Notes: generated by a model not told the origin, from the sequence alone. DNA of 64,000 bases from Congeria kusceri (GCA_027627225.1 CM051038.1:38358341-38422340), one strand, 5' to 3'; counted from the first letter of the stretch, positions 51,579 through 63,628 are shown. Translations and numbers: made by a program.

Positions 51579-51649
51579 GCCTCCATAACCCAGTGGAAGA
51601 GCATTGGTCTCGTAAACCAGGAATCGTGAGTTCAAACCTAACTGGAAGC
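51579..51649 (+). pseudogene. tRNA-Thr (CGU)-like, diverged
   Basis: Acceptor GCCTCCA with TGGAAGC, D arm AACCCAGTGGAAGAGC, anticodon CGT. The upstream spacer (GTTAGCGACATTGG, TATAATTATGTTC) matches other modules, but its minus-strand partner is missing. Confidence 0.55.
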
Positions 51650-51922
51650 GTATGTTGCTCACTTTTATGCTGATGCATGTCCCGAATTTAAGTTCTTGTA
51701 TTTCAAAAATACATTTAAAATGTCATCAATTTGTTTAAAAACTTAATACGTATTCCTAAGCCGTACATTGCTTCCAATAAGTAAACATTTGTCTGTCAAG
51801 TAATTTACATTTGTATCATTCGTTAAATTCTTTGCAATTCAAAATGTCATATTTTTCGCTTTAAAAAAATATAAATTCAGAATTTGCTATCCAGCTTGCT
51901 TCTTTCACATAACAATATTAAA

Positions 51923-51968
51923 GCCCCCAGTTAGGATCGAACTCACGACCCCCCCCCCCCCCCTGTAC
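51923..51968 (-). pseudogene. Half tRNA-Thr ending in an expanded C run
   Basis: GCCCCCAGTTAGGATCGAAC and TCACGA, then a run of about 15 C where the gene has CCCC, then unrelated sequence. Confidence 0.8.
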
Positions 51969-52025
51969 AAATTATGAAATATAAGATATTTGAAACCCCA
52001 AAATAAAACATAACTTTCAAAGAGA

Positions 52026-52097
52026 GCCCCCAGTGAGGATCGAACTCACGAGCCCTGGTTTACAAGACCGGTGCTCTAACCACTCAGCTATGGAGGA
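52026..52097 (-). tRNA. tRNA-Thr (UGU), slightly diverged
   Basis: 72 bases, anticodon TGT; mismatches in the first acceptor pair and in one anticodon-stem pair (CCGGT/ACCAG). Head-to-head with 52223 at 125 bases. Confidence 0.5.
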
Positions 52098-52222
52098 GCA
52101 CACCCAATTGTTCAGTTTATCTAGAACAAGTAATGTTTATATTGATAATAATATTATTGTACATCTATGCATATATTTAAGTAACACGCTGTTTAATAGT
52201 GCCAAAACGCACGTAATTATCT

Positions 52223-52292
52223 GCCTCTATAGCTCAGTGGTAGAGCACTGGTCTCGTAAACTAGGGTCGTGAGTTCAAACCTCACTGGATGC
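52223..52292 (+). tRNA. tRNA-Thr (CGU), slightly diverged
   Basis: 70 bases: one base shorter in the variable region, one acceptor mismatch (TGGATGC) and one G-T pair in the anticodon stem. Confidence 0.5.
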
Positions 52293-52460
52293 ACATATTA
52301 GTTACTTTTGTTAGTGATGCTTGAGTAATAATTATTTATCTTTCAAAATACTGTGTACAAACTCTTGTATGTATTAACACCCCGAGAAACATGAAAAATA
52401 TCTTCAGATTTTTTTAACAAAAGTGTGTAAATGTAAAGATATTATTATTGTTCTGTATTA

Positions 52461-53720
52461 GCTCGACTATTCGAAGAATTGGTGAGCTGTCCTACTCGTC
52501 CCGCCGTCGGCGACGGCGTTTGCGTCTGAACTTGGTTATTCACTAGAGACTTTTTTTATATAGATTTTATGGTTTAAGTTTATATTCAAAAGTCTTATTC
52601 ATTGTGACTTGAATCTACGTAAGTTTCACCGGAAACTTGGAATGTATCTTTGTCATCAACTACAACATCAAGTGCAAAATTCTCCATAACTCTGTTTTGT
52701 ATTTAAGCATAGTTATGTCCCTTTTCACATAGATTTTAAAATTTAAGTTTGATTTAAAACAATTATAACTTCAAACTTGGAATTTACCTGTTTAATTTCA
52801 ATTATTTTTAGGAATTTGGTTGACAGTCAACAAAGGAACATTTCTGTGATATTATTTCGAAATCCAGTAAGTGGTTTCTGACGAGACGATTGTCAAAGTA
52901 GCCTCAACGGCCATTTACGGTCAAACTTCCCCACTCCCTGGCGGCCATGTTTTTAACGAATCAAAATTATGTTTAGGAATTTGGTAGATAGTCACCAAAG
53001 GAACGTTTCTGATAAATTATTTCAAAATCCAGTTTGAAGTTTCTGACGAGAAGATTGTATACAGCCAGTTACGGTCAAACTTCCCGAGCCCCTGGCGGCC
53101 ATGTTTTCTTATCAGATCAAATATAGTTTTAGAACATTTCTATGAAATTATTTCGAAATACAGTAAGTGGTTTCTGACGAGAAGATTGCCAAAGTTGCAT
53201 CAACAGCCATATACGGTAAAACATTCCCGACCCCTGGCGGCCACGTTTTTAACGAATCAAATTTATTTTTAGGAATTTGGTAGACAGTAACCCAAGGAAC
53301 ATTACCGTGAAATTTATTAAAAATCTGATCAGTGTTTTCAGACAAGAAGGTTGGCAAAGTTGCCTACAAAGCCATATTAAGAACAACTTCTCCACCTCCT
53401 GACGGCCATGTTTTTTTAACAAATAAAAATTATGTCAAGGAGTTTGGTACAGGGTGACCAGAGGAATATGTTTGCTTAGTTATTTTAAAATCCCATCAGC
53501 AGTAATGGATATTTTGTTCTTTCAGGTTTCCGCGTTGGTTGCCATGGCAACCAGAGTTATACTAGAATCGACATCATATGAAGGAATCTGGTAGAGGAGA
53601 TTACGAGGAAGGTACATGCCAAGTTCTGTCACACTCCATTCAGCGGTTTCATAGGAGAAATCGAATGTTGACGACGGACGACGCACAACGGACGAAAGTA
53701 TAAGAGATATCGCCATAAAA
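52461..53720. mobile_element. Bivalve-type dispersed element with internal ~160-bp array
   Basis: Starts AGCTCGACTATTCGAAGAAT, TGGTGAGCTGTCC; then five diverged units at about 52813-53560 share GGAATTTGGTAGACAGT, TTTCTGACGAGAAGATTG and CTGGCGGCCATGTTTT; it ends near GTTGACGACGGACGACGCAC. Similar ends occur at 44820-44925. No coding frame survives across units. Confidence 0.6.
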
Positions 53721-55420
53721 TTATGGCCCACCTTGTGCAGGCAGCCTCGGCCACATGGCCCCTAACTGACTGCCAAATTTTATGGCGATACCTCTTATAA
53801 TTTCGCCAATAACCTGTAAAACCGATGATCCATAGAACCATATAAGGCTATTTCGGGCCGAAAATTTCTAAGTCCGTATACGTAAAATTAAGTCCATATA
53901 CGTGTTTTTGCGTGTGTTTGAGTATGCTATGAAGGACGTATGCATGCAACTTGGCAGCGTGTTAGGGGTCATTGGGCCGCACCGTTTGGCACCTTTCTCG
54001 ACGTTAATAATTCATACGCGAGCGCGCCAACCTACGCCTAGTGCTGCACTGTATAAGATAAATAGCGGCGCCGTTAACGTCATTTTGTAGTCAATGGCGT
54101 CAATTCATGTTTGATTTCAGGAGGAAGTTCATATTAAATGGTAAGAATTTGTTAAAAACAATTTCAACAAATGAGGTGATTAACTTTATCACTATTTCAT
54201 TTCACTATAAAGATGCATACTGCTTCCATCATTATTGTAGATACATCACTAAATACAGTTTACATGGTAATCTTGTTAATAAAGACATATTGCATTTGTT
54301 CTACTGGCTAGATATAACTTAGTAATATCAATAAGGAAATGTCCTGTCTGGGTTGTTTACTTGCTTGTAGAAATAATGCTAGGTTTCTGATTTCATTAAT
54401 TCCAAATGTAGCTGCTGGATGTGTGTCCATACATTTCAACATTCATGTCATATTGTCACAGTTCAGGAACACACAAAATATGTATTTCTTTCACAACACT
54501 TGCAATTCTATTGCATTTGTTAAAATGACTGATAAATTAACATTATATCTTAGTAAAAAACATAAATAGTATTTTAATATTATAATATAAATTGTACATG
54601 GGAAATATAACATCTTAATGTTTAAAAGTTATAAATGGATACAAAAAATATATACGTTTGATGATCATGTGACTGAAAGTAGTCCAAAATGTGGCATGTG
54701 TACCAGAGGTGATTTATTTTTAGAATCGCCTGTGTACCCAGAGTGGTATTTCACTGCAGACGTCACCAGGATTGCCTGAGTAATGGACGTGTTCAAAGTC
54801 AAAATTAATTGAAAATAGTTGTAAAATGATGTACATGTCTCAGTCCGTGTTCAAAACGGGAGATGTTCTTGAAAACGACATACAGTAAATTGCTTTTTTG
54901 TTTCTTTAAATATCGATTGAAATTGGATGTAATGTAAATCTTTTTTCGAAAATGTGGACTATAGACCTGAGAGATATAATGTATGTTTTATATTGTATAG
55001 GCCGCTTTGCTATATATATAGATTTATGAAAAACATATAAGAATAATGCAAAGTATTTAAAGTTTAAACAAGAGGCCCGCTAAAAGGCTGGTATCACCTA
55101 ACACCAAAGCAGACAGACCACTACTGAGTAGACCTGGTCTGATTCCCGTCATCATCTCTATAACTTTACTGAACCGGGTGCCATAAATACTTCATTACTA
55201 AATGGGTGACTGAATGTGAATGAAATGAATGAATAAAGCAAACAAACAAATAGGGCTAAAACTTCTGTCAACCAGGCTGAATCAGTTTTGGTTTCGACGG
55301 GGTCCGAAGTGAATAGACAGTGGGACCATTTGTCCGGAGATCGCAGGGTATTTCTCGGCACCAAAAATCATAGTCAGTTTTAATTTTTTTTTTATCTGGT
55401 GGTTGAATTCGGAGAAATTT
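53720..55420. other. No gene recognised
   Basis: AT-rich with several short ORFs at 53.9-54.6 kb that lack domains. Confidence 0.4.
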
Positions 55421-55426
55421 ACGTAC

Positions 55427-55525
55427 CGTATATCCAGGCGATGATGATCACTTATGGAAGAGGTACGGCTACCACGTTGAGGTAGCAATGTACCAGTCCA
55501 TCAGCATGAACACATAGTAGCCATC
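55427..55525 (-). pseudogene. Broken exon of an SLC6 (Na/Cl-dependent neurotransmitter) transporter
   Basis: On minus an acceptor (CATTCAG) and a donor (GTACGT) bracket 99 bases whose first frame reads DGYYVFMLMDWYIATSTW and whose second, after a shift, reads VVAV and VIIIAWIYG. GYYVF-LMDWY and AWIYG are hallmarks of one SLC6 TM region. A frame change and a TAA between them break it. No other SLC6 exon is seen nearby, so this is a lone remnant. Confidence 0.65.
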
Positions 55526-55732
55526 CTGAATGAAAACATTTTTTTATCTTTTAAAATTGAAAATATTAACATAAGGGTATTGTCAAACGCTGCGCACCAA
55601 AAGGAGAAAATAATAAAGTGATCTATTAATAATCTTTTATGTACAACAAAATATACATTTCAATTAACATTTCTACATGTAACGTCTCGTTAATAATATC
55701 ATGATGCATGAACTTTAGGTTGATTGTATTTA

Positions 55733-56022
55733 GGCGTAAAAAAAGTTATGTTTGTTACAGGTTACCCGACCTACCCTAACAAATGCCCCGACTTTAGAAC
55801 ATTTTATTGAGTGGGTCAGATTTTTTTAATTTTATTTTTTCCAATAATTAAATGCTTGTTGGGTAATAACGTGTTTTGTTTTGATAGCATCCATTCAAAC
55901 CAATGGTTTATAATATTAGAGACATGTTTTGAATATTCATTCAGTTTTAGAATCTTGAAGTTGACCATTTACCAAATAATAAAAAAAGTAATTCTCTACC
56001 TACCTACCCTAAAGCATAACAT
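55733..56022. mobile_element. Third Harbinger-like MITE, right end lost
   Basis: Begins GGCGTAAAAAAAGTTATG after TTA, with ACCCGACCTACCCTAA and TTGAAGTTGACCATTTACC shared with 12831-13160. After CCTACCTACCCTAAAG the family end is missing. Confidence 0.75.
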
Positions 56023-56234
56023 TAAATTGCTTTTTTTGAAACATGCAAAACGGTACTAAAATTCTGGATCAAATAATTACGTAGAAGTAGTAAAGCTTTT
56101 AGATGTCAACACCCCAATAAAGATCTCTGTGCTGATATAAGTAGTCAATCTGTATAGGAACAATGTTCATGAAAATAAACCATGGAACTTCAAATAAGTG
56201 AAAATTAATTGAAAACCAAGAACAACAAACACCA

Positions 56235-59200
56235 GTTGAATTGCCCAAATATTACTTTATTGATATCTTCACAAAACAAAATATATATTCCATTAAACAG
56301 ACCACTTTCATATATAGAAAAAAGTAAGCGCTAATAATATTAATCTTTGTTCAAAGTTTACCGATTCATTTATTTACTAAATATTTCAAGAAAATTATTT
56401 ATCAGTTTACAAGAGTGTTCATTGATTGTTTGTTATTTTGTTTGACCAGACCGCCTGACATTGAAGAAATACAACACTCACACAAAACATGGAATGATTA
56501 AAAACCATGAAACATGCGGATATTAACACACATATTTAAACCAAAAAGATGTTCCGAGTATTAAAATGAAAGAATCTACATTAATTATGTAGATGGATAC
56601 ATATTTTTCGAGCTACACGTATATGTAAACTATTATTAAAGCAAAAAAAAAGAACTAGTGACATTTGATTTTGGGCAAATAAAAAATAAAAAGATTTTTT
56701 AATATAGAGGTAAGTAGAAAGTACAACTGTAGAAAATCAGAAAGCTGATACAAAAGTGTATACAATTATAATTTTATGTTGGTTAAAACTCTAAAAGGTA
56801 AAATTAACATTTTATTACAAACCTTCAAATTGTTAAAATCAAAATTAAATTTAATTAGAGATCTAGCAATTATATTTCAAAATAATTAAGAAAACTAATT
56901 TATTATTTTGTAGTCTTTAAAGCTGAAACTACACGTTTGATCTTTCTTTTTTTCATAAACAACAATTAAAGATTATAAATAAAGCATTCATCACACAATA
57001 GCTTTTAACAAGATTTGGTAACAATCAATAAAATAACACATATAATATATAAATAAAATAGTTTAACACTCTTTGAATAAATGATTAAAGCTTTCCATTT
57101 CATTCTTTGGAACCGTATTCATAAATATTTGTAGTATTATAAATCCACAAAAATAGGGTTCCTTAGATTAAACAATTTATAATTTTTGTTACAATAGACC
57201 CTTTTCACATTCCAGTTATCGAGTACTGTAGGAGTTGTCTCCCTTGATAAAGCGAATCGAGAACGAGGCTGACGATGTATTTGCTGTAATTGTCCATAAA
57301 GGAAAATAATGTTCAGTGGAGAAAATGTCCATTAAACTTATAAAATATTGTTTGTTTTTTCATTAAACTTGTCTCTGTTTTATTCACAAAATAATGTATA
57401 CCTGGACATGTTTCAAATACTTAAATTATAATGCAAATAATGTAACAATCACAACATAGCCAAATCTGCTAACGAAACTATGTTTGATATCATGATTATT
57501 TTATTTCATATTCAGATCTGAATTTTGAATGATTGAATGATTGAAATAAGTCTATAATTGCTGAATTTATCGCAGTTTACATAATTAATATTTAATTAAC
57601 ATAAGCAGTTTGTTTATTCAGGATCCAGGTTTGGCTGATGTAATTATATAACAGCTTGACACTTACAAATAACATTATTATTAGTATTACTATTATTATT
57701 ATGCACTAAGAAAGTGATATCCCGGAGTATGCTTTTTTGTCCATTTGTGTGAAACAACTTAAGAATTCTACCGAGTTAACCAGAATGAATCAAAGACGTA
57801 TTTTCTTTGTACTCTCTAATAAAATTAAGAACCAAAACATATGACTTACAAATAAAACATCATTATTTAATATCAAAACGTTAAAAAGCAGTGTTAAGTA
57901 TCGTTATATGTCTTCAAACTTTGTGTATGAACACATGTACATAAACTATCATGAGTTCAAGCAAACGATCGGGATAATTGCCAATAAAATTATACCTTTT
58001 GTATTAAATAATGTTGTTGCTTTCTTTAATGATAGTTATTTCACTTGTTATCAAGTAGATTCAATGACCCGCGTATTACTTCACTAACTGGTATGCACTT
58101 TGCTTACTTAATTGTGCCACATGTTATTTTAAAATTAGGACCTATATAATATATACATATACACATTATGGTTACATAATAATGGTCATGTATTTATACA
58201 AGATTATGATCTAATAATTGATTAGACCAGGTTTGAACAATACGAAGTCTGTCAGTCTCGGATAAAGAACCCAAGTCTAAATTGCTTTTTTTTGCCATTT
58301 TTAGTGACGATATACTTATTAAACTGACACTCTCTTATCATATATCATAATTATATTATTTACCATGACATTTCTGTTTATTAAGAAGTAAACTAGGTGA
58401 ATATTTATAACATTTTAAAAGTAATAAACTGTAAATAACCGCTATTCAACCAGTATTAATCACTATCAATACATCAAGAGTCTCGTTTTCGATTCGCCGA
58501 TAAATTATATTGTCGTGGTAATCGCAAAAAATGGGAATGTGAAACTCGTCTATTCATTTGATACAAGTATACCTGTTTTAATTGTCTTAACCATAACACC
58601 AAACATAACAGACATGAACAACTCTTAAAATATCTTTTAAACGGGTAAAATATTTAATAAAAACGTTCTGATTGACCAAAAATGCAATTATTTGTGAAGG
58701 TGTTAATATGCATGGATCTCTTAATTTATAAGCAACATGGCTTTCAATGGGGACGGGTGCTTTAATCTAAACCTGAACATTTCTGGGGCGACTAAACTTA
58801 GTGTTGTGCTTTAAAACATTGCCTTGGGCACTTGTATTTTTTGCCAAAATAGTATTTGGAATTACTTTTGCTTAGCAATCATTAAAATATGGAAACTATG
58901 TTGCCCAAAAATACAATCGATTCAACAGATGATAGTCCACCAGCTCATGTTTACCGGGATGACACTGAAACAACTTGATTTAAATGATAATAAAGATGAA
59001 ACAGTTTACAACAATAATAGTTCAAACCTAAATGTAGGAATATTGCACTTTTTTTCCTTTAAAGAAACACAAAAATATCCAACATATAAATTTCCATTAA
59101 ATTTCCACATTACTTTTCAATAGATAGTTTTTACATTTTTTTTTTTATTTGAATATCGAAATTAAAATGAAATATTCGTTACATAATAAATATATAAACT

Positions 59201-59537
59201 ATTTGAATAAATTAAATGACAATTATCTAAATTAATAAACAAAAATATATATCTGATGAAGAATAAAGTCAAAACACATTTTATGCAAATAGAACAAATA
59301 AGATGACACAACTCTCATAAAATAGATATCCAGAAACAATGAACAATTTCAGCCACATACAATAAAACACCACGAAAGGAGTAAATTAAGTTTAAATATT
59401 TGTTTCTTAGACAAATGCTCTATTTCCAGTCCATAAGTCAACTGCATTGCAAAATTCAAAACAGCCAATCAGATGCTAGTCCGAAGTCATGTGAAGGGCA
59501 GGCCGACCAATGGGTGGGCTGCAATGTGGTCACATGA
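56235..59537 (-). other. Probable long 3' UTR of the IA-2-like gene
   Basis: About 3.3 kb of AT-rich sequence directly after the TAG with no credible ORF, tRNA or recognised mobile element, unlike the repeat-dense flanks. A minus-strand AATAAA (plus 56256-56261), followed by a plausible cleavage region near 56235-56245, could end the transcript. This is inference from composition and position; other AATAAA sites lie within the stretch. Confidence 0.4.
56256..56261 (-). terminator. Candidate poly(A) signal of the IA-2-like gene
   Basis: AATAAA on the minus strand (tttatt on plus) at the far end of the repeat-poor stretch. It is only one of several AATAAA motifs in this AT-rich DNA and is chosen because repeats resume beyond it. 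Confidence 0.3.
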
Positions 59538-59609
59538 CTACTGTGGGAGGGCCTTCAGTATGGCATGCACCTCCTCTGCCACGGCAGCCAGGGCAAACTG
59601 GAATTGCTC
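59538..59609 (-). CDS. PTPRN: IA-2-like last coding exon
   Basis: Encodes [20 protein letters not shown] then LPQ and TAG. The acceptor is TTTCCAG. The ending matches the vertebrate PTPRN/PTPRN2 C-terminus almost residue for residue. Confidence 0.94.
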   Translation of the reverse strand, partial: EQFQFALAAVAEEVHAILKALPQ

Positions 59610-61693
59610 CTGGAAACAGAAACAAGCTGGATTACCTTTTTGTTGATTTCAAATATTGTTGTCAAATAATTTTTAAGTAGCTGGGCTGGACATGATTGCA
59701 TATTTTAGTGCTATATAATTTAAAATGAAAAAAAAGGCATAAATTAATGTATCAAAAGATACCAGTATTTTACATATAAAATCTGCAAAGAAAAAACAAT
59801 TGTAATTATTATAATTTCAAAAACGTTTAGATTGTAGTAATACAGGCTTTAGGTATATTGGAAAAGGGTCAATTAACTACTTTTAACAAATACACATCTC
59901 CTAGACCCTACTAGATCCATGTCATGATGTCACATGACCAATGAACCCTCGCACCTACCTTAGTTTTCACCATGCTGACCCTCTGGTCCCGGATGTGCTC
60001 CAGGGTGGCGGCAATGTCAATTTCCTTGGCCCCTGCACAAAAGTACATATGTAGAATGTTTAAAACTTAAAATAGTGTATAAACAATTTTTCATATAAAT
60101 TATTTTCAAAATAAACTTGGAAAGAGACAGAAAATGACAACAATGACGCAACACTCAAAGAGTGAATACCAGTAAATGAATAACACTTAAAATTGGTGTT
60201 AATTTCTCCAGTGTTTATTAATGTTTGACAATAAAGGGTTAATTAGACTCCCTTTGCTGAGGACTTTGTGAATTAGAAGGTAGTTATTACAGAGTTATCA
60301 CCCTTAGCTGAGGATTTTGTGAATTTGACAGTAGTCACTACAGTTACCTCCCTTGCTGAGGATTTTGGGAATTAGACAGTAGTCACTAAGTTAAGCATCT
60401 TGCTGAGGATTTTGTGAATTAGACAGTAGTCACTACAGAGTTATCATCATTTGCTGGGGATTTTGTGAATTAGACAGTAGTCGATACAGAATTATCTGCC
60501 TTTGCTGAGGATATCGTGAATAAGACAGTAGTCACTACATAGTTAACCTCTCTTTGTGGGGATATTGTGAATAAGACAGTGGTAAATACAGAGTTAACTC
60601 TCTTTGTGGAGGATATTGTGAATTAGACAATTGTCACTACAGAGTTAACTTTCTTTTCTGAGAATTATGTGAATTACAAAGTAGTCACTACAGAGTTACG
60701 TACCTTTAGCCATTCTGTTGAGGACCATGTCAATGAGACAATAGGTTCCTGTACGGCCACATCCATCACTGAAACAAGCAATAATTGGCGTTCAGAAGCA
60801 ATGAGATAGCATTTGTTTCCACATTATGTGTGGACATTTCACCGGCCCGTATTCACAGCGCTCCTTGGTACAAACTTAAATTTCTTAAAATCATAAAATT
60901 CCTAAGTCTTTGTTGTTTCTTGGAAAGGTCTTTTTACAACAAAATGTTTGAAATATAAATTATTTCATGTTTACCCTTTTGTAAACAGAACTCATTGCAT
61001 TTTCCATATAAAAAAAATCATCTGAAATTTTCATTTAAGTACAACAAGTTAAAATTTTCCTTAGAAGCATTGTGAGTACCAACCCAGATAGGCTAGGTTC
61101 ACAGATAATACCTACCAAATGCTTTTTATATGTATATTATACGGGACACTTCTGTAGTATAATGTATTGCCAGACCAATGGTATTACTTTCCAGGTTCTT
61201 GGTACACTATACAACTATCACTACGCCTCAACAGGTGGCTTATCTGTAAAGCATAACTGATGCTATGTTTGCACTAATTTCAGGTTGAATATTTTTCAAG
61301 AAAACTGCCTTGCACTTAGTTTTTTTTTACAATATGGTTAGTCATTGCAAAACAACAACAACTGTTGAAGAGCTAAATTAAATGTTCATCAACTTTACAC
61401 CAGATAAGACAAGTTATGTTCTTTTGAAATGTCCGCAAAATACCCGATAGTGCACGGCTAAATTAAATGTTCATGAACAATTCATCATGTCAACGTGACC
61501 TTTTATGTGCTTTTAAAACAACCACACTAAGAAAATGTTTCTCATGTTCCCACCAGGTGACGACTATGTTCTGTCCTTCAAAACTACTGCAACTAATGTT
61601 CCCTGACTTTACCCCAAGGGATAGGGCATGTTTGCTCACCTGCAGTGCACCAGAATGGGACAGGACCTGCCTCGGTACGACTTATTCACCTTC
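59538..61693 (-). CDS. PTPRN: IA-2-like receptor tyrosine pseudophosphatase, last four exons
   Basis: IA-2/phogrin proteins are dense-core vesicle membrane proteins with a dead PTP domain. Exons on the minus strand: 61693-61640 ([17 protein letters not shown]), 60768-60704 ([18 protein letters not shown] then MAK), 60032-59959 ([17 protein letters not shown] then VSMVKTK) and 59609-59538 ([20 protein letters not shown] then LPQ, TAG). Phases match at all three junctions, giving the last 88 residues, and the C-terminus matches the PTPRN/PTPRN2 ending closely. The P-loop reads [10 protein letters not shown]: Asp where active PTPs carry Ala is the substitution that marks IA-2 proteins as inactive. 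The 5' part is outside the window. PTPRN and PTPRN2 cannot be told apart here, and invertebrates usually have a single IA-2/ida-1-like gene. Confidence 0.92.
59959..60032 (-). CDS. PTPRN: IA-2-like penultimate exon
   Basis: Encodes [17 protein letters not shown] then VSMVKTK, a stretch strongly conserved in IA-2 proteins. The acceptor is GTGCAG and the donor GTAGGT. Confidence 0.93.
60240..60703 (-). repeat. 51-bp tandem array derived from an IA-2-like exon edge
   Basis: The gaattag motif recurs at 60271, 60322, 60370, 60417, 60468, 60519, 60570, 60621 and 60672. Units align with 60696-60740: GAGTTAC, CTTT, GAGGA, GT, GACAAT, so each carries a degraded copy of about 30 exon bases and the donor. 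Confidence 0.85.
60704..60768 (-). CDS. PTPRN: IA-2-like exon with P-loop arginine
   Basis: Encodes [18 protein letters not shown] then MAK. The acceptor is TTTCAG and the donor GTACGT. A 51-bp tandem array derived from this exon edge starts right after the donor. Confidence 0.92.
60842..61078. mobile_element. MITE-like repeat of the GTATTCACAAAGC type
   Basis: The left end GGCCCGTATTCACAGCGCTC and the right end CTTAGAAGCATTGTGAGTAC are inverted; same type as 10660-10915. Confidence 0.55.
61640..61693 (-). CDS. PTPRN: IA-2-like exon with start of P-loop
   Basis: Encodes [17 protein letters not shown]; the Ser codon is split across the junction. The acceptor is ATTTTCAG and the donor GTGAGC. 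The missing first codon base pair comes from an exon beyond the window. Confidence 0.9.
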
Positions 61694-61965
61694 CTGAAAA
61701 TACACACATGTGAGACTTCAATAATCTATAGGACTTGGAACCATTCCTGAAAATACCCACATGTGAGACTTCAATAATCTATAGGACTTTGTTAACATTT
61801 CTGAAAATACACACATGTGAGACTTCAATAATCTATAGGACTTCGTTAACATTCCTGAAAATACAAACATGTGCGACAAATACTCTACAGAACTTCGTTA
61901 ACATTCCTAAAAATACACACGTTAGACTTAAATACTCTATAGAACTTCGTTAACATTCCTAGTTG
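61691..61965 (-). repeat. 53-bp tandem array duplicating the IA-2-like 3' splice site
   Basis: TTCCTGAAAATACAC recurs at about 61691, 61744, 61798, 61852, 61903 and (cut) 61956. The first is the real acceptor (minus TATTTTCAG); most others keep the pyrimidine tract and AG. Confidence 0.85.
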
Positions 61966-62399
61966 GCTGAATTCCCCTGTTTAATAAATTGACATTAATT
62001 TCATAATTGTACAACATTAGTTCATTTTGTGTAGACAGTTCAACTATAATGGGCACTTTTTCAATAGTGTCTATATTAATCGGTTTACTGTGCCAAGGCA
62101 AGGGAGGTAACCTATCACTTGAAAATTCAATTAAGAAGGTTAGCTATCATCATGGCTGAGTGTTTTCTCAAGTGCTTTTGAGTTGTGTAGTTTCAATAGT
62201 CTAAATACAAATGCCTTCAACAATCGGTCAGTTGAAGTTTTGTGACATTTTTTTTCAATGTTAATGACAATGGTTTCACTTCTGATGTTTTTGACTTTTT
62301 AACACCTTAAAATCCACTAAAGATATGAATTTTCATTGATTTGCTAGCTATGAAAACGAAAGAAAAGCATATTCAAATAGATACCGAAAAAAATGGTAT

Positions 62400-63015
62400 A
62401 CTTTCATAAGGATTAATAGGTACAGCAAAGTTTCATACAAATACTTTCATAAGGATTAATACAGTAAAGTTTCATACAAATACTTTCATAAGGATTAATA
62501 GGTACAGCAAAGTTTCATACAAATACTTTCATATGGATTAATACAGTAAAGTTTCATACAAATACTTTCATATGGATTAATACAGTAAAGTTTCATACAA
62601 ATACTTTCATATGTATTAATACAGTAATGTTTCATACAAATACTTTCATATGGATTAATACAGTAAAGTTTCATACAAATACTTTCATATGGATTAATAC
62701 AGTAATGTTTCATACAAATACTTTCATATGGATTAATACAGTAAAGTTTCATACAAATACTTTCATATGGATTAATACAGTAAAGTTTCATACAAATACT
62801 TTCATATGTATTAATACAGTAATGTTTCATACAAATACTTTCATATGGATTAATACAGTAAAGTTTCATACAAATACTTTCATATGGATTAATACAGTAA
62901 TGTTTCATACAAATACTTTCATATGTATTAATACAGTAATGTTTCATACAAATACTTTCATATGGATTAACTCAGTAAAGTTTCATACAAATACTTTCAT
63001 ATGGTCGAATAAAGT
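62400..63015. repeat. 39-bp tandem array
   Basis: About 14-15 units of AGTAAAGTTTCATACAAATA plus CTTTCATATGGATTAATAC. The period of 39 is divisible by three, so 138-150-codon frames open on both strands (FHTNTFIWINTVK; MKHYCINPYESIC); they are array readings. Confidence 0.95.
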
Positions 63016-63628
63016 AAACTATCATACATTAATACTTTTTTAGGTGCATTTTTTCATTTTCATTATTATATTACATTTAGGGACTTACAAGACAGGTCTG
63101 TGCAAGGCTAATTATTGCTATACCATTGAAATGTTAAGCTGGATTCCTTTTTTCTTTTCCTTTTTTCCAATGACAAAAATCTTCAAACAAAGTGTTGGGG
63201 ATTTATTAATCAATCGATGGTGACAAGCTATTTTTGATCGACTTGAATTGAAAGCTGGCTTTTAATGTGATTATCTCATTTCAATGCATTTTATGATTAA
63301 TATGTTCCAGTGCATTTTAGAGTGCACAAAGGTTTTGTTTGTAACGAGCCATTACAGAATATATATATAACATTTCAAATATATTGCTTTAGATTAAGTT
63401 TTCCAGAAATAAACTGGCCAAAAATAATACACCAAGTGCATAAGACAAACAATTGACTACTATTACAAATATGTATATCTAGATGCATTTAAGTTATTCT
63501 TCAACACTTACCATTGTAAGGGAGAAACTGGTGATTTTTTTGAGTTGTACAATTTTAACAGTTGTCCCCCTTTGACATAGAACTTAACTGTTGGTATATA
63601 AAAAAAACAAATTTGTAATAAACAAAAT

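Noticed and set aside
62495..63043. Complementary 138- and 150-codon ORFs
   Set aside because: The 39-bp period keeps frames open on both strands; no independent coding evidence.
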